DNA of 64,000 bases from Shimia_B sp038528385 (GTDB lineage: Bacteria > Pseudomonadota > Alphaproteobacteria > Rhodobacterales > Rhodobacteraceae), in the NCBI GenBank assembly GCA_038528385.1, contig JBCBET010000004.1, positions 1-64,000 of the forward strand, given 5' to 3'. The first letter of the stretch is position 1. Each line of letters opens with the position of its first letter. The notes beneath the pieces were generated by a model. That model worked only from the letters and a program-made list of their open reading frames with translations, made no database searches and was not told where the DNA came from. This document shows, piece by piece, positions 24,688-32,949 of the stretch. The translations under genes were made by a program, and so were the position numbers.

Positions 24688-25153
24688 TGGGTTGCAGCAC
24701 CGTGCGCACGCGCCCCTCGAGGAGCGCTGTCCCGTTGGCGAGATCGACGCGCATCCGCTCGGCGGAGACGGCGCTCCTGCCCTGGCTGAGGAGGACGTCG
24801 CCGGTGAGCAGCATCTCGTCGGCGCTGAGCGTGTAGACGGCGGTGGCGGCCTCCACCTCCTCCTCCGGCGTCACGAGCGTCACGCCGCCCTCGGCGAGGA
24901 TCCGGTCGATGCCGCCCGCCTCCGAATAGCTCACCGTGACCTGGGGGGCCGACAGGCGCAGGTCCCCCTGCCCGATCACCACGGAGCCGGTGAGCACGGC
25001 CGAGCCGTCTTCCTGGTCGATCGACATGGTGTCGGCGGCGATCTCGATGGCCTCGGCGGCGTCCTGATCGAAGCCCGCAAAGGCCACCTGAAGACCCTGC
25101 GCCGCCGCAAGGGGCGCCAGCCAGACCAGCGCGCATGTCAGCCATATCCTCAT
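24680..25153 (-). CDS. lptA: LPS transport periplasmic protein LptA
   Basis: The 157-residue protein has a signal peptide (IWLTCALVWLAPLAAAQG) and an OstA-like beta-jellyroll (IEIAADTMSIDQEDGSAVLT; LTGDVLLSQGRSAVSAERMR). LptA forms the periplasmic bridge that carries LPS from LptBFGC to LptD. ATG at 25153 has GAGAGG at seven bases; the five upstream in-frame codons are unlikely to be used. It overlaps lptB and starts 11 bases after lptC. Confidence 0.92.
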   Translation of the reverse strand: MRIWLTCALVWLAPLAAAQGLQVAFAGFDQDAAEAIEIAADTMSIDQEDGSAVLTGSVVIGQGDLRLSAPQVTVSYSEAGGIDRILAEGGVTLVTPEEEVEAATAVYTLSADEMLLTGDVLLSQGRSAVSAERMRVDLANGTALLEGRVRTVLQPNE

Positions 25154-25164
25154 AGGGCCACCTC

Positions 25165-25770
25165 TCACTCCCGGGTATCGTATAGCAGGCGCACGTCGCC
25201 TTGGAAAACGATGCGATGGGGTGCATCCGCACTTGGGCGCACCATCTCCAACCGCTCGGCGCGAACCCGCCCGAAGGGCGCGCGGGCAAAAACGGGCCCG
25301 AGCGTCACGAGGTCCGCGGACCCGAGGTCCACGTCGATGCCGGCCGTTTCGATGCGCATGCCGTCGGAGGTCTCGAGCACGGTGTCTCCTTCGAGGCGCG
25401 CGCGGCCTGTGTCGTTGTCGATCTCCGCCGTGGAGGCCTGCGCCGTGAGGACGAGGCTCTCGGCGGTTTCGAAGCGCGCATCCATCGTCTCCAGCGTGAA
25501 GCGGTCGCGCCCGGTGAGGTCCGGGATGACCGCGCTGCCGGTGAGGGTGATGGCCGTGCCGTCATTGGTGACGCCCGCGAAATAGGGGGAGGTGACGCGC
25601 TGCTCCTCGGCGAGCCGTTCCACGTCGAGCTCCACATAGGGGATGGATTGCGTGGGATCGACCTCGCCCGAGAAGAAGAAGAGCGTGGAGAGGAGGCCCA
25701 GCGCCCCGAGCGGCAGCAGAACGCGGAGCGCATTCACCAGCCGGGAATAGCCATCGCGCCGCGTCGCCAT
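25165..25770 (-). CDS. lptC: LPS export system protein LptC
   Basis: The 201-residue protein has one N-terminal membrane helix (VLLPLGALGLLSTLFFFSG) followed by a periplasmic beta-jellyroll of LptC type. It passes LPS from LptBFG to LptA. The ATG at 25770 shares its A with the kdsD stop codon (TGATG), showing coupling. A GTG three bases upstream is also possible. Confidence 0.9.
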   Translation of the reverse strand: MATRRDGYSRLVNALRVLLPLGALGLLSTLFFFSGEVDPTQSIPYVELDVERLAEEQRVTSPYFAGVTNDGTAITLTGSAVIPDLTGRDRFTLETMDARFETAESLVLTAQASTAEIDNDTGRARLEGDTVLETSDGMRIETAGIDVDLGSADLVTLGPVFARAPFGRVRAERLEMVRPSADAPHRIVFQGDVRLLYDTRE

Positions 25771-26726
25771 CACCCCAGCCCGATCCGGAGGCAGTCGTGG
25801 ATGTGAATGAGGCCCACGGGCCGTGCCTCCTCGGTGACGAAGAGGCAGGTGATCTTGCGCGCGTTCATCTCGGCGAGCGCCTCTTCGGCCAGGGCGTCGG
25901 CGCGGATGCTCCGGGGCTTGTGGGTCATGACCTCTCCGGCGGTCTTCTCCAGGAGCCCGTCGAGATGGCGGCGCAGGTCACCGTCTGTGACGATACCGCG
26001 GAGCGCGCCGTCGTCCCCGGCGACGCCCACTACCCCGAAGCCCTTTTGCGAGATCGTGAGCAGCGCCTCGCCCATGGCCGTGCCGGGCGCCACGAGGGGG
26101 AGAGCCTCGCCGGTATGCATGAGATCGCCCACCCGCGTGAGCCGCGCGCCGAGCTTCCCGCCGGGATGGAATTCCCGAAAGTTCGCGGGCGTGAACTGCC
26201 GGTGCTCCATGAGTGCCACGGCGAGCGCGTCGCCGAGGGCCAGCGTCATCGTGGTCGTCGTCGTGGGCACGTTGCCCGTCCCGCAGGCCTCGGTGGCCTT
26301 GGGCAGGATCAGAGCCACATCCGACTGCCGGAGGAGCGAGGAATCGGGGTTCGACGCCACCCCGATGAGCGGGATCGAAAAGCGCCGCGTATGGGCCACC
26401 ACGTCCACGAGCTCCGGCGTCTCGCCGCTGTTGGAGAGCACCAGCGCCACATCCCCCTGCGCCATCATGCCGAGATCGCCATGGGAGGCCTCCGCCGGAT
26501 GAACGAACACGGACGGCGTCCCGGTGGAGGCGAAGGTGGCCGCGATCTTGCGCGCCACGTGCCCGGATTTTCCCATGCCGCTCACGATGACGCGCCCCTT
26601 GGCGCCCAGCAGCGTCTCCACTGCCGCGCCGAAGCTCTCGTCGATCCCGTCGGCAAGCGCGCCAAGGGCCGCGCCTTCGATGCGGATGACGCGGCGGGCG
26701 GTTTCGAGGAACTCTTCGCGGGTCAT
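25770..26726 (-). CDS. kdsD: Arabinose-5-phosphate isomerase (KpsF/GutQ/KdsD)
   Basis: The 318-residue protein has an N-terminal SIS domain (VIVSGMGKSGHVARKIAATF; VLSNSGETPELVDVVAHTRR; ACGTGNVPTTTTTMTLALGD). Two C-terminal CBS repeats follow (VTDGDLRRHLDGLL; IHIHDCLRIGL). It converts ribulose-5-phosphate to arabinose-5-phosphate, the first step of KDO synthesis for LPS. ATG at 26726 fits the family start and lies seven bases after the RNase D-like gene. It is coupled to lptC, linking KDO synthesis with LPS export. Confidence 0.94.
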   Translation of the reverse strand: MTREEFLETARRVIRIEGAALGALADGIDESFGAAVETLLGAKGRVIVSGMGKSGHVARKIAATFASTGTPSVFVHPAEASHGDLGMMAQGDVALVLSNSGETPELVDVVAHTRRFSIPLIGVASNPDSSLLRQSDVALILPKATEACGTGNVPTTTTTMTLALGDALAVALMEHRQFTPANFREFHPGGKLGARLTRVGDLMHTGEALPLVAPGTAMGEALLTISQKGFGVVGVAGDDGALRGIVTDGDLRRHLDGLLEKTAGEVMTHKPRSIRADALAEEALAEMNARKITCLFVTEEARPVGLIHIHDCLRIGLG

Positions 26727-26733
26727 CGCGGCC

Positions 26734-27348
26734 TCACGAATGGGCGAAGATGTCGGTGTCCGGCCATCCCAGAAGATCGAGCTTCGCGCGCATGGGCAGG
26801 AAGTCGAAGCACGCCTCAGCGAGCTCCATCCGCCCCTCCCGCACGAGCCGCGCATTGAGCGCCTCCCGCAGGGCATGGAGGTGAAGCACGTCGGAGGCGG
26901 CGTAGGCCTGCTGCGCCTCGGTGAGGTCCTCGGCGCCCCAATCGCTCATCTGCTGCTGCTTGGAGATATCGACGTCGAGGAGTTCGGACGTGAGGTTCTT
27001 CAATCCGTGGCGGTCGGTATAGGTGCGCACCAGGCGGCTCGCGATCTTGGTGCAATAGACCGGCGCCGCCAGCGCGCCGAACGCGTTGAGCATCGCCGCG
27101 ATGTCGAAGCGCCCGAAGTGAAAAAGCTTGAGCACCGCCTGGTTCTCGAGGAGCGCGGCCAGGTTGGGCGCCTCGGTCTGACCCTTTTCCACCTGCACGA
27201 GATGGGCCGTCCCGTCCCCACCGGAGAGCTGCACCACGCATAGCCTGTCCCGGTGCGGGTTGAGGCCCATCGTCTCGCAATCGATGGCGACCCTGGGGCC
27301 GAGGTCGAGCCCGTCGGGCAGGTCGCGCGTGTGGAGGGTGATCGTCAT
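26734..27348 (-). CDS. Short RNase D-like 3'-5' exonuclease
   Basis: The 204-residue protein contains a DEDD exonuclease domain: motif I VAIDCETMGLN, motif II LFHFGRFDIAAML and motif III YAASDVLHLHAL with the DEDDy tyrosine. It lacks the HRDC domains of full-length RNase D, which is usual for this short alphaproteobacterial form next to kdsD. It probably trims RNA 3' ends. ATG at 27348 follows GAGG at six bases; another ATG four codons upstream is weaker. Confidence 0.9.
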   Translation of the reverse strand: MTITLHTRDLPDGLDLGPRVAIDCETMGLNPHRDRLCVVQLSGGDGTAHLVQVEKGQTEAPNLAALLENQAVLKLFHFGRFDIAAMLNAFGALAAPVYCTKIASRLVRTYTDRHGLKNLTSELLDVDISKQQQMSDWGAEDLTEAQQAYAASDVLHLHALREALNARLVREGRMELAEACFDFLPMRAKLDLLGWPDTDIFAHS

Positions 27349-27427
27349 GGTGCGCCTCATTTAGGGTCGGCGCTCCTTCTATGCCACGGCCCTTCCTGTC
27401 AAGGCGCGGGGCGGCATGGCTCCCGCC

Positions 27428-27843
27428 ATGACGCCGAACCCGCCCGACGCCGAGATTGCCCGCATCCTGCGCGGGACGCGGACGGTGGCGCTCGTGGGTG
27501 CCTCGGACGATCCGGCACGGGCCTCGCACGGCGTGGGAAGGTTCCTCGTGGCGCGCGGGATGCGGGTCATCCCGGTCAATCCGAACCTTGCAGGTCGATT
27601 GCTCATCGGGGAGCCGGTCGTGGCGGATCTGGTCGCGGCGGGCCCGGCGGAGATGGTCGATGTCTTCCGCCGGTCCGAGGCGGTGCCCGACGGGGTGGAC
27701 GCGGCGCTGGGCATCGGGGGATCAAGGTGGTCTGGCTTCAGCGCGGCGTCATCCACGAGGCGGCCACCGCCGCCCGTGCCCGGAGCATCACGGTCGTCCA
27801 GGACCGCTGCCCCAAGATCGAGATCGCGCGCCTAGGGCTTTAG
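27428..27843 (+). pseudogene. CoA-binding (YccU-like) protein gene interrupted by a frameshift
   Basis: The first part, in one frame, reads as a YccU-type CoA-binding domain (ILRGTRTVALVGASDDPARA; GMRVIPVNPNLAGRLL; MVDVFRRSEAVPDGVDAALG). At about 27715-27725, after GIGG, homology moves to the next frame. There it continues as IKVVWLQRGVIHEAATAARA and ends DRCPKIEIARLGL, the expected end of the family. Restoring one base in the GGGGGATC run would give one protein of about 138 residues. This is either a one-base deletion in a G-run or a sequencing error. A start at 27416 is also possible. Confidence 0.8.
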
Positions 27844-27921
27844 CCAGCGCGGCGCGGCCGAGCGCTTCGGTCGGCCCCAAAGGCAGCCGAGGACGAATTG
27901 CAGGGGATCGATGCGCGTCAT
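27832..27921 (-). CDS. Possible 29-residue small protein
   Basis: A short frame starts at ATG 27921 with CGGAG eight bases upstream. It reads MTRIDPLQFVLGCLWGRP and then a basic tail ending RWLKP. Codon choice is mostly G/C-ending, like the neighbours. It overlaps the tail of the frameshifted CoA-binding gene by 12 bases. No family is known to me, and it may be chance. Confidence 0.28.
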   Translation of the reverse strand: MTRIDPLQFVLGCLWGRPKRSAAPRWLKP

Positions 27922-28017
27922 CTTCCGGTCTCCGCTCGAGATTTGGTGCCCCGATACACAGCCTGTGTTTTCCTTTTGTGACATTCCCCTTGCCGGGGAC
28001 GCGGGCTATGCGGAGCC

Positions 28018-29106
28018 ATGTCCGAGCCGCTCCACCTCTTCTTCGTCTGCATACCGGGTCTCGAGGACGCGCTTCAGGAGGAGGTGACGGAGCTCGGCTT
28101 CGGCCCTGCCAGCCGGGTCCATGGCGGTGTGGAAATCCGCGGCAGTTGGGAGGATGCCTGGCGTGCCAATCTCTGGCTGCGCGGGGCCACGCGGGTCCTG
28201 GTGCGGCTCGGCTCCTTTCCGGCGCGGACGCTGTCGGACCTGGAGCGCCGCGGGGCGGCCTTTCCCTGGGCCCGATATCTCGCCCCGCGGGAGCCGGTGC
28301 GGCTCGACGTCACCTGCCGGAAGTCGAAGATCGCCCATGCAGGGGCCGCCGCGGCGAAGCTCGAACGCGCGCTGCGCGTCGCGCACATCCCCGTCGCGGC
28401 GCAGGCGGCCGTGACGCTCAAGATCCGCATCGAACGCGATGCCTGCCACGTCAGTGTCGATACATCCGGGGAGGGCCTTCACAAGCGCGGCCACAAGGAA
28501 GCCGTGGGCAAGGCCCCGCTCCGGGAGACCATGGCCGCGCTCATCCTGCGCCAGGCGGGGTATATGCCGGGGGAGCCTCTTGTGGACCCGTTCTGCGGCT
28601 CTGGCACGATCCCGCTCGAGGCCGCAGATATCGCCTCGGGCCGCGCGCCGGGGCGGGCGCGCCGCTTCGCCTTCGAGCGGTTGCCGAGCTTCAACGCCGC
28701 GCGCTTTCGCCTCCTCCCGCGGGAGCGCGCGGGCGTCGCGGCACGCTGTTTCGGCTATGACAGGGACGCGGGCGCGATCCGGAACGCGGTGGCCAATGCG
28801 GCGCGGGCGGGGCTCGACTGCACCTTCGCCGCGCAGCCGGTGGGCGCGCTCGAACCGCCCACCGACCGGCCCGGCCTCGTCATCTGCAACCCGCCCTACG
28901 GCACCCGCATCGGCGAGGTGAAGGCGCTCCACGCGCTTTACGCCACGCTGGGAGAGCGGCTCGGCGCGTTCGAGGGCTGGCGCGTGGCGATCCTGACGAG
29001 CGAGGCAGGGCTCGCACGGGCCACCGGCCTCGACTTCGCGCCGGAGGGGGCGGCCATTGCCCATGGCGGGCTCAAGGTCTGGCTCTTCCAGGCGGGGCCT
29101 CTCTAG
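28018..29106 (+). CDS. THUMP-domain 23S rRNA (guanine-N2)-methyltransferase, RlmL-like
   Basis: The 362-residue protein has an N-terminal THUMP region (FVCIPGLEDALQEEVTELGF) and a class I methyltransferase domain. The SAM motif is VDPFCGSGTIPLEAADIA and the catalytic motif is LVICNPPYGTRIGE. RLHKRGHKEAVGKAPLRE-type sequence between the domains is typical of the RlmL/YcbY N-terminal half. It most likely methylates a guanine of 23S rRNA. The RlmK half found in gamma-proteobacteria is absent, which is normal in alphaproteobacteria. Confidence 0.9.
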   Translation: MSEPLHLFFVCIPGLEDALQEEVTELGFGPASRVHGGVEIRGSWEDAWRANLWLRGATRVLVRLGSFPARTLSDLERRGAAFPWARYLAPREPVRLDVTCRKSKIAHAGAAAAKLERALRVAHIPVAAQAAVTLKIRIERDACHVSVDTSGEGLHKRGHKEAVGKAPLRETMAALILRQAGYMPGEPLVDPFCGSGTIPLEAADIASGRAPGRARRFAFERLPSFNAARFRLLPRERAGVAARCFGYDRDAGAIRNAVANAARAGLDCTFAAQPVGALEPPTDRPGLVICNPPYGTRIGEVKALHALYATLGERLGAFEGWRVAILTSEAGLARATGLDFAPEGAAIAHGGLKVWLFQAGPL

Positions 29107-29185
29107 GGCGCTGCAGGGATGGCCGTCGTGACAGATACCGCTTTACCGGCGCTCGCGCTTTGGATGTTGCATTGCGGGGAAGATG

Positions 29186-29272
29186 TGGTGCCCAGAAGAG
29201 GACTCGAACCTCCACGTCCATACGGACACCAGCACCTGAAGCTGGCGCGTCTACCAATTCCGCCATCTGGGC
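29186..29272 (-). tRNA. tRNA-Leu (anticodon CAG)
   Basis: On the minus strand the acceptor GCCCAGA pairs with TCTGGGC, followed by A and an encoded CCA. The anticodon stem-loop is CCAGC-TTCAGGT-GCTGG, giving anticodon CAG. A long variable arm (TGTCCGTATGGACG) shows a class II tRNA, and GGTTCGAGTCC is the T-loop region. It lies alone between the rRNA methyltransferase gene and the NDUFA9-like gene. Confidence 0.96.
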
Positions 29273-29389
29273 ACGGGTTGGTCGCATGCCGTCTAAGGAG
29301 AAGCCGGGAGGCTGTCAACGCGGGTGTGGGCCGCTTTGGTGGCGCACGGGGGGATTGGGGCTAGGTCCTCCTCCGCAAAGGAGATGACC

Positions 29390-30283
29390 ATGGCCAAACT
29401 CGTGACACTCATCGGCGGCTCGGGCTTCGTGGGACGCGCCATCGCGGCGGCCGCGGGCGAGGCCGGATGGACCGTCCGCGTGGCCGTCCGGCACCCGGAG
29501 AAGGCCGCGGATATGGGTGTGGAGGCGGTGGCCTGCGACATCCGGAAGGATGACGATGTGACCGCAGCGCTCGCGGGCGCGGAGGCGGTGGTGAACTGCG
29601 TGGGGATCCTCGCCGAGGGGGGCGGGGCGACCTTCGAGGCGCTGCAAGCGGAGGGCGCGGCGCGGGTGGCGCGGCTCGCGGCGAAGGCGGGCCTGTCCAC
29701 CATGGTGCAGCTTTCGGCCATCGGCGCGGACGCCTCCTCCGCATCGGCCTATGCCCGCACGAAGGCGGCGGGCGAAGAGGCCGTGCTCCGGCACATGCCG
29801 GGCGCCATGATCCTGCGTCCCTCCATCGTGTTCGGGCCGGGAGACAGTTTCTTCAACCGCTTCGCGGACATGACGAAAATCTCGCCCTTCGTTCCCGTCG
29901 TCGGCGCGGGAACACGGTTCCAGCCCGTCTTCGTGGAGGATGTGGCGAAGGCCGTGGTGGCGGGCCTCGGCGGGGCCGGCGGCATCCACGAGGTGGGCGG
30001 GCCCCAGGTCGAGACCTTCCAGGAGCTCATGGACCGGATGCTCGGCGTCCTCGGACGCAGGCGTCTCGTGCTGCCGCTGCCGGTGCCCGTGGGGCAGCTT
30101 ATGGGGCTCGGCTTCGAGACGTTGAGCGCGGTGTCCGGCGGACGCATCGCGCCCCAGATCACCCGCGATCAGGTGAAGAACCTCGCAAAAGACAACGTCG
30201 TTTCAGGGTCTTACCAAGGGTTCGACGATCTCGGCATCACGCCCACGCCCATGGACGAGGTCCTGCCCACCTACCTCAGCTGA
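29390..30283 (+). CDS. Complex I NDUFA9-like NAD(P)-binding protein
   Basis: The 297-residue protein has an atypical SDR fold. The Rossmann motif is LVTLIGGSGFVGRAIAAAAG; VQLSAIGADASSASAYARTK holds the YxxxK region, and RPSIVFGPGD follows. This matches the NDUFA9/YbjT-like group, related to an accessory subunit of respiratory complex I. ATG at 29390 has AAGGAG seven bases upstream. The last eight bases overlap the convergent uppP gene. Confidence 0.85.
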   Translation: MAKLVTLIGGSGFVGRAIAAAAGEAGWTVRVAVRHPEKAADMGVEAVACDIRKDDDVTAALAGAEAVVNCVGILAEGGGATFEALQAEGAARVARLAAKAGLSTMVQLSAIGADASSASAYARTKAAGEEAVLRHMPGAMILRPSIVFGPGDSFFNRFADMTKISPFVPVVGAGTRFQPVFVEDVAKAVVAGLGGAGGIHEVGGPQVETFQELMDRMLGVLGRRRLVLPLPVPVGQLMGLGFETLSAVSGGRIAPQITRDQVKNLAKDNVVSGSYQGFDDLGITPTPMDEVLPTYLS

Positions 30284-31085
30284 GCACCCCGCCATAGACG
30301 AGCGCGAGAAGCACAGAGCCGAGGACGAGGCGGTAGATCACGTACGGAAGGAAGCTCACGCTGCGCAGGAGCCGCATCATCAGGGCCAGCGCGGCGAGGG
30401 CGGCGAGGAAGCTCAGCCCAACAACGATGGCCACGTCCCCCCAGGGGATCGTGCCGGTGACCGCGTCGGTGGCGGAGAGCGCCGCGGAGCCCAGGATCGT
30501 GGGGATCGACATCAGCATGGCGATCCGCGTGCCGTCCTCGCGCGTGTAGCCCAGCGCCAGCGCGCCCGTGATGGTGACGCCGGAGCGCGACGTGCCGGGA
30601 ATGAGCGCAAGCGCCTGCCAGAGGCCTAGGATGCCCGCATCCCTCAGGCTAAGGTTCCGCTGCTGTTTCACCTGGCGCGCATGCCGGTCCGCGAGGTAGA
30701 GCGCCCCGCCAAAGACGAGCGTGGCCCAGGCGATGACCTCCACGGAGCGGAGCGCGTCGGCAAGCCCCGTGAACTTGAAAACAAGGCCCGCGACGACGAC
30801 GGGCACGGTCGCCAGAAGAAGGCAGAGCGCGAGCCACGCCCGCTGGCTCTGGAGCTTCCCGCGGGCGAGCTCCAGCGCGCCAAGCGCGGCGGCGCGCACC
30901 TCCGACCAAAAGAAGATCACCACCGCGAAAAGCGTGCCCATATGGGCGGCCACGTCGATGACGAGCCCCTGATCCTCGAGCCCCGTCAGAAGCGGCAGAA
31001 GCACGAGATGCCCCGACGACGACACGGGCAGGAACTCCGTCACCCCCTGAATGAGAGCCACGAGGACGAGGTGGAATAAGGGCAT
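30276..31085 (-). CDS. uppP: Undecaprenyl-diphosphatase UppP (BacA)
   Basis: The 269-residue integral membrane protein has the two catalytic motifs of the family: GVTEFLPVSSSGHLVLL near the N-terminus and ALIPGTSRSGVTITGAL in the middle. It dephosphorylates C55-PP to recycle the lipid carrier for peptidoglycan and for polysaccharide repeat units, such as those started by the ExoY-like enzyme in this window. Three 11-bp direct repeats lie 75-107 bases upstream. Confidence 0.96.
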   Translation of the reverse strand: MPLFHLVLVALIQGVTEFLPVSSSGHLVLLPLLTGLEDQGLVIDVAAHMGTLFAVVIFFWSEVRAAALGALELARGKLQSQRAWLALCLLLATVPVVVAGLVFKFTGLADALRSVEVIAWATLVFGGALYLADRHARQVKQQRNLSLRDAGILGLWQALALIPGTSRSGVTITGALALGYTREDGTRIAMLMSIPTILGSAALSATDAVTGTIPWGDVAIVVGLSFLAALAALALMMRLLRSVSFLPYVIYRLVLGSVLLALVYGGVLS

Positions 31086-31159
31086 GGGTCGCTCCGCCGT
31101 TCGCGGCGTTAACTACTGGCGACATGCCGCCACGGGAAGCAAAAAGCAGAGGCACAAAG

Positions 31160-31192
31160 CGTACACATCCCGTACACATTCCGTACAGCTCC
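31160..31192. promoter_or_regulatory. Three tandem 11-bp direct repeats, operator candidate
   Basis: CGTACACATCC, CGTACACATTC and CGTACAGCTCC follow each other with no gap, so CGTACA recurs exactly every 11 bases. Such one-helical-turn spacing is typical of sites for OmpR/PhoB-family regulators. The repeats lie between uppP (leftward) and a hypothetical exported-protein gene (rightward), so either could be controlled. Confidence 0.45.
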
Positions 31193-31287
31193 CGCCCGGA
31201 CACGCGGGCGGGGTGAAGAGCGCCGCGAAAGGTTAACGCGGGCCGCAGACAGGCGCATGTGACGCAGGGATCGAGGCCGGACGAACG

Positions 31288-31977
31288 ATGTTGGGACTGA
31301 CGACGCCGAGAGTGCTGGCGATGCTGGCCGCCTTCGCCTCCGGGCCGGTCCCGGCCGAGGAGGCCGAGCGCTTCCCGCTTCCGCAGGGCTGCGAGGCCTT
31401 CGTGACGGTCCAGTACAAGCTCTGCACCGTAACGCACCACTACACCTGCGCGGGCGATCCGGCGGGCCACCAGCACCGGGTGGACGTGGACGACGAAGGG
31501 CCGTTCTTCGTGGGCACGATCGACGCGGAGACGCAGTGGATCGAAAGCCGCGACCTGCGCGTGGGCATCGTGGACCGCCTGCAACCGGGGGCGGCGGACG
31601 CGGCGAACTTCACCGAGCTCACCCGCACCGGGCGCGACGACTTCGATTTCACCACCCGCTCCCAGCTGGGCGAGGTCATCCGCTACCGCGGGGCCGACAC
31701 CCTCACCGGCGAGACGGTGGTCATCGACGACGTGCCGCTCCTCCGGACGGAGACCTTCGCCCGCGCCACGCGCCCCGACGGCAGCCTCGTCTGGGAGAGC
31801 CGCGGCAACGAATACATCCACCTCGACTGGCGTCTCTTTCTGGGCGGGCAGTCGGTCACACGCACGCCCGAGCGGAGTTATCAGCAGGATGACGCGCCGG
31901 TGAGTTTCCATTTCCCGGGCGAGGCGGGATTTCTGGCGCCGGAGCCTTCGTTCAACTGCGACGCGCTTTTGCTGTGA
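31288..31977 (+). CDS. Hypothetical exported protein
   Basis: The 229-residue protein has a possible short signal sequence (VLAMLAAFASGPVPA). Two cysteines follow near residues 35 and 46 (GCEAF and KLCTVTHHYTC), and one lies near the end (FNCDAL). The rest is soluble mixed alpha/beta sequence. I do not recognise a family by motif, though its codon use and length support a real gene. It is flanked by uppP and mtgA, so an envelope role is possible but not shown. Confidence 0.7.
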   Translation: MLGLTTPRVLAMLAAFASGPVPAEEAERFPLPQGCEAFVTVQYKLCTVTHHYTCAGDPAGHQHRVDVDDEGPFFVGTIDAETQWIESRDLRVGIVDRLQPGAADAANFTELTRTGRDDFDFTTRSQLGEVIRYRGADTLTGETVVIDDVPLLRTETFARATRPDGSLVWESRGNEYIHLDWRLFLGGQSVTRTPERSYQQDDAPVSFHFPGEAGFLAPEPSFNCDALLL

Positions 31978-32002
31978 TCCGCGCGTCCCGAGACGGCGGG
32001 AG

Positions 32003-32045
32003 CCTCCGGCGGCCCTCCGGGGGAGGTATTTCTGGAAAAATGAAG
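32003..32045 (+). repeat. CCTCC/GGAGG-TATTT intergenic element, copy 1
   Basis: A CCTCC-GGG-GGAGG hairpin is followed by TATTTCTGGAAAAATGAAGG. A nearly identical element lies at 41632-41666 and a weaker one at 61350-61380. The hairpin plus T-stretch right after a gene suggests a repeated terminator-like element. Confidence 0.5.
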
Positions 32046-32162
32046 GGGCATGCCGGCATGGCAGGCCCCATGCTGTGGTCGGTTTGGGACAGGGCGCCGG
32101 CGACAGGGCGGCGCGCGGCAACTGGCGATTGAGTGCGCCGAGGGGGCATGCCATGGGACCCC

Positions 32163-32882
32163 ATGGCAACGGGCACGCGAAAACGGGCGAAGGTGAAAAC
32201 GCGGGAGCCGTTCTGGCGCCAGCTGCGGCGCAGGCTCACGCGCTATGCGCTCGTCTTTCTGGTGCTGGTTTTCCTCCTCATCGCGGCGGGGCGGGTGATC
32301 GATCCGCCCACGACGCCCTACATGTTCTCAGAGGCGCGACGGCTCGGCGGGACGGAGCAGGACTGGGTCGCCCTCGCCGGGATCGCGCCCATCATGGGCC
32401 GCGCGGCGGTGGCGGCGGAGGATGCGAATTTCTGCCTCCACTGGGGGCTCGACACCACCGCGATCCGGCAGACGCTCGACGAGGGCGCGCTGCGCGGCGG
32501 CTCCACGATCTCCCAGCAGGTGGTCAAGAACGTCTATCTCTGGCACGGGCGGTCCTATGCGCGGAAGGCGCTCGAGGCGCTGATCACGCCGGTGGTGGAG
32601 CTCACCTGGACGAAGGAGCGCATCCTCGAGGTCTATCTCAACGTGGCGGAATTCGACGAGGGCGTCTTCGGCGTCGCGGCCGCCGCGCGGCACTATTTCG
32701 GCGTGGCGCCCGAGGCGCTGAGCCGGGTGCAGGCGGCACGGCTCGCGGCGATCCTGCCCGATCCCAAGGGCCGGTCCGCGGCGCGTCCCTCGGACTTCGT
32801 GGAGCGGCGCGCTCGGCAGATCCTTGCCGGGGCCGACACCATTGCCGCCGATGGCCGCGCGGCGTGCTTCGAGGGGTCGTGA
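32163..32882 (+). CDS. mtgA: Monofunctional peptidoglycan glycosyltransferase MtgA
   Basis: The protein has about 239 residues. One N-terminal membrane helix (YALVFLVLVFLLIAAGRVI) is followed by a GT51 domain with the catalytic glutamate in AVAAEDANFCLHWGLD. GGSTISQQVVKNVYLW and ILEVYLNVAEFDEGVFG complete the family motifs. It polymerises lipid II into glycan strands. There is no transpeptidase domain. The start is uncertain: in-frame GTG at 32133, ATG at 32148 and ATG at 32163 are possible and none has ideal spacing from the GAGGGGG stretch. Confidence 0.92.
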   Translation: MATGTRKRAKVKTREPFWRQLRRRLTRYALVFLVLVFLLIAAGRVIDPPTTPYMFSEARRLGGTEQDWVALAGIAPIMGRAAVAAEDANFCLHWGLDTTAIRQTLDEGALRGGSTISQQVVKNVYLWHGRSYARKALEALITPVVELTWTKERILEVYLNVAEFDEGVFGVAAAARHYFGVAPEALSRVQAARLAAILPDPKGRSAARPSDFVERRARQILAGADTIAADGRAACFEGS

Positions 32883-32949
32883 TGCCGGGCTTGATGCGCG
32901 CGGGGCGCTGGGGCATTGACACACAATCCCGGCAGGCGAGCAGACTTCG

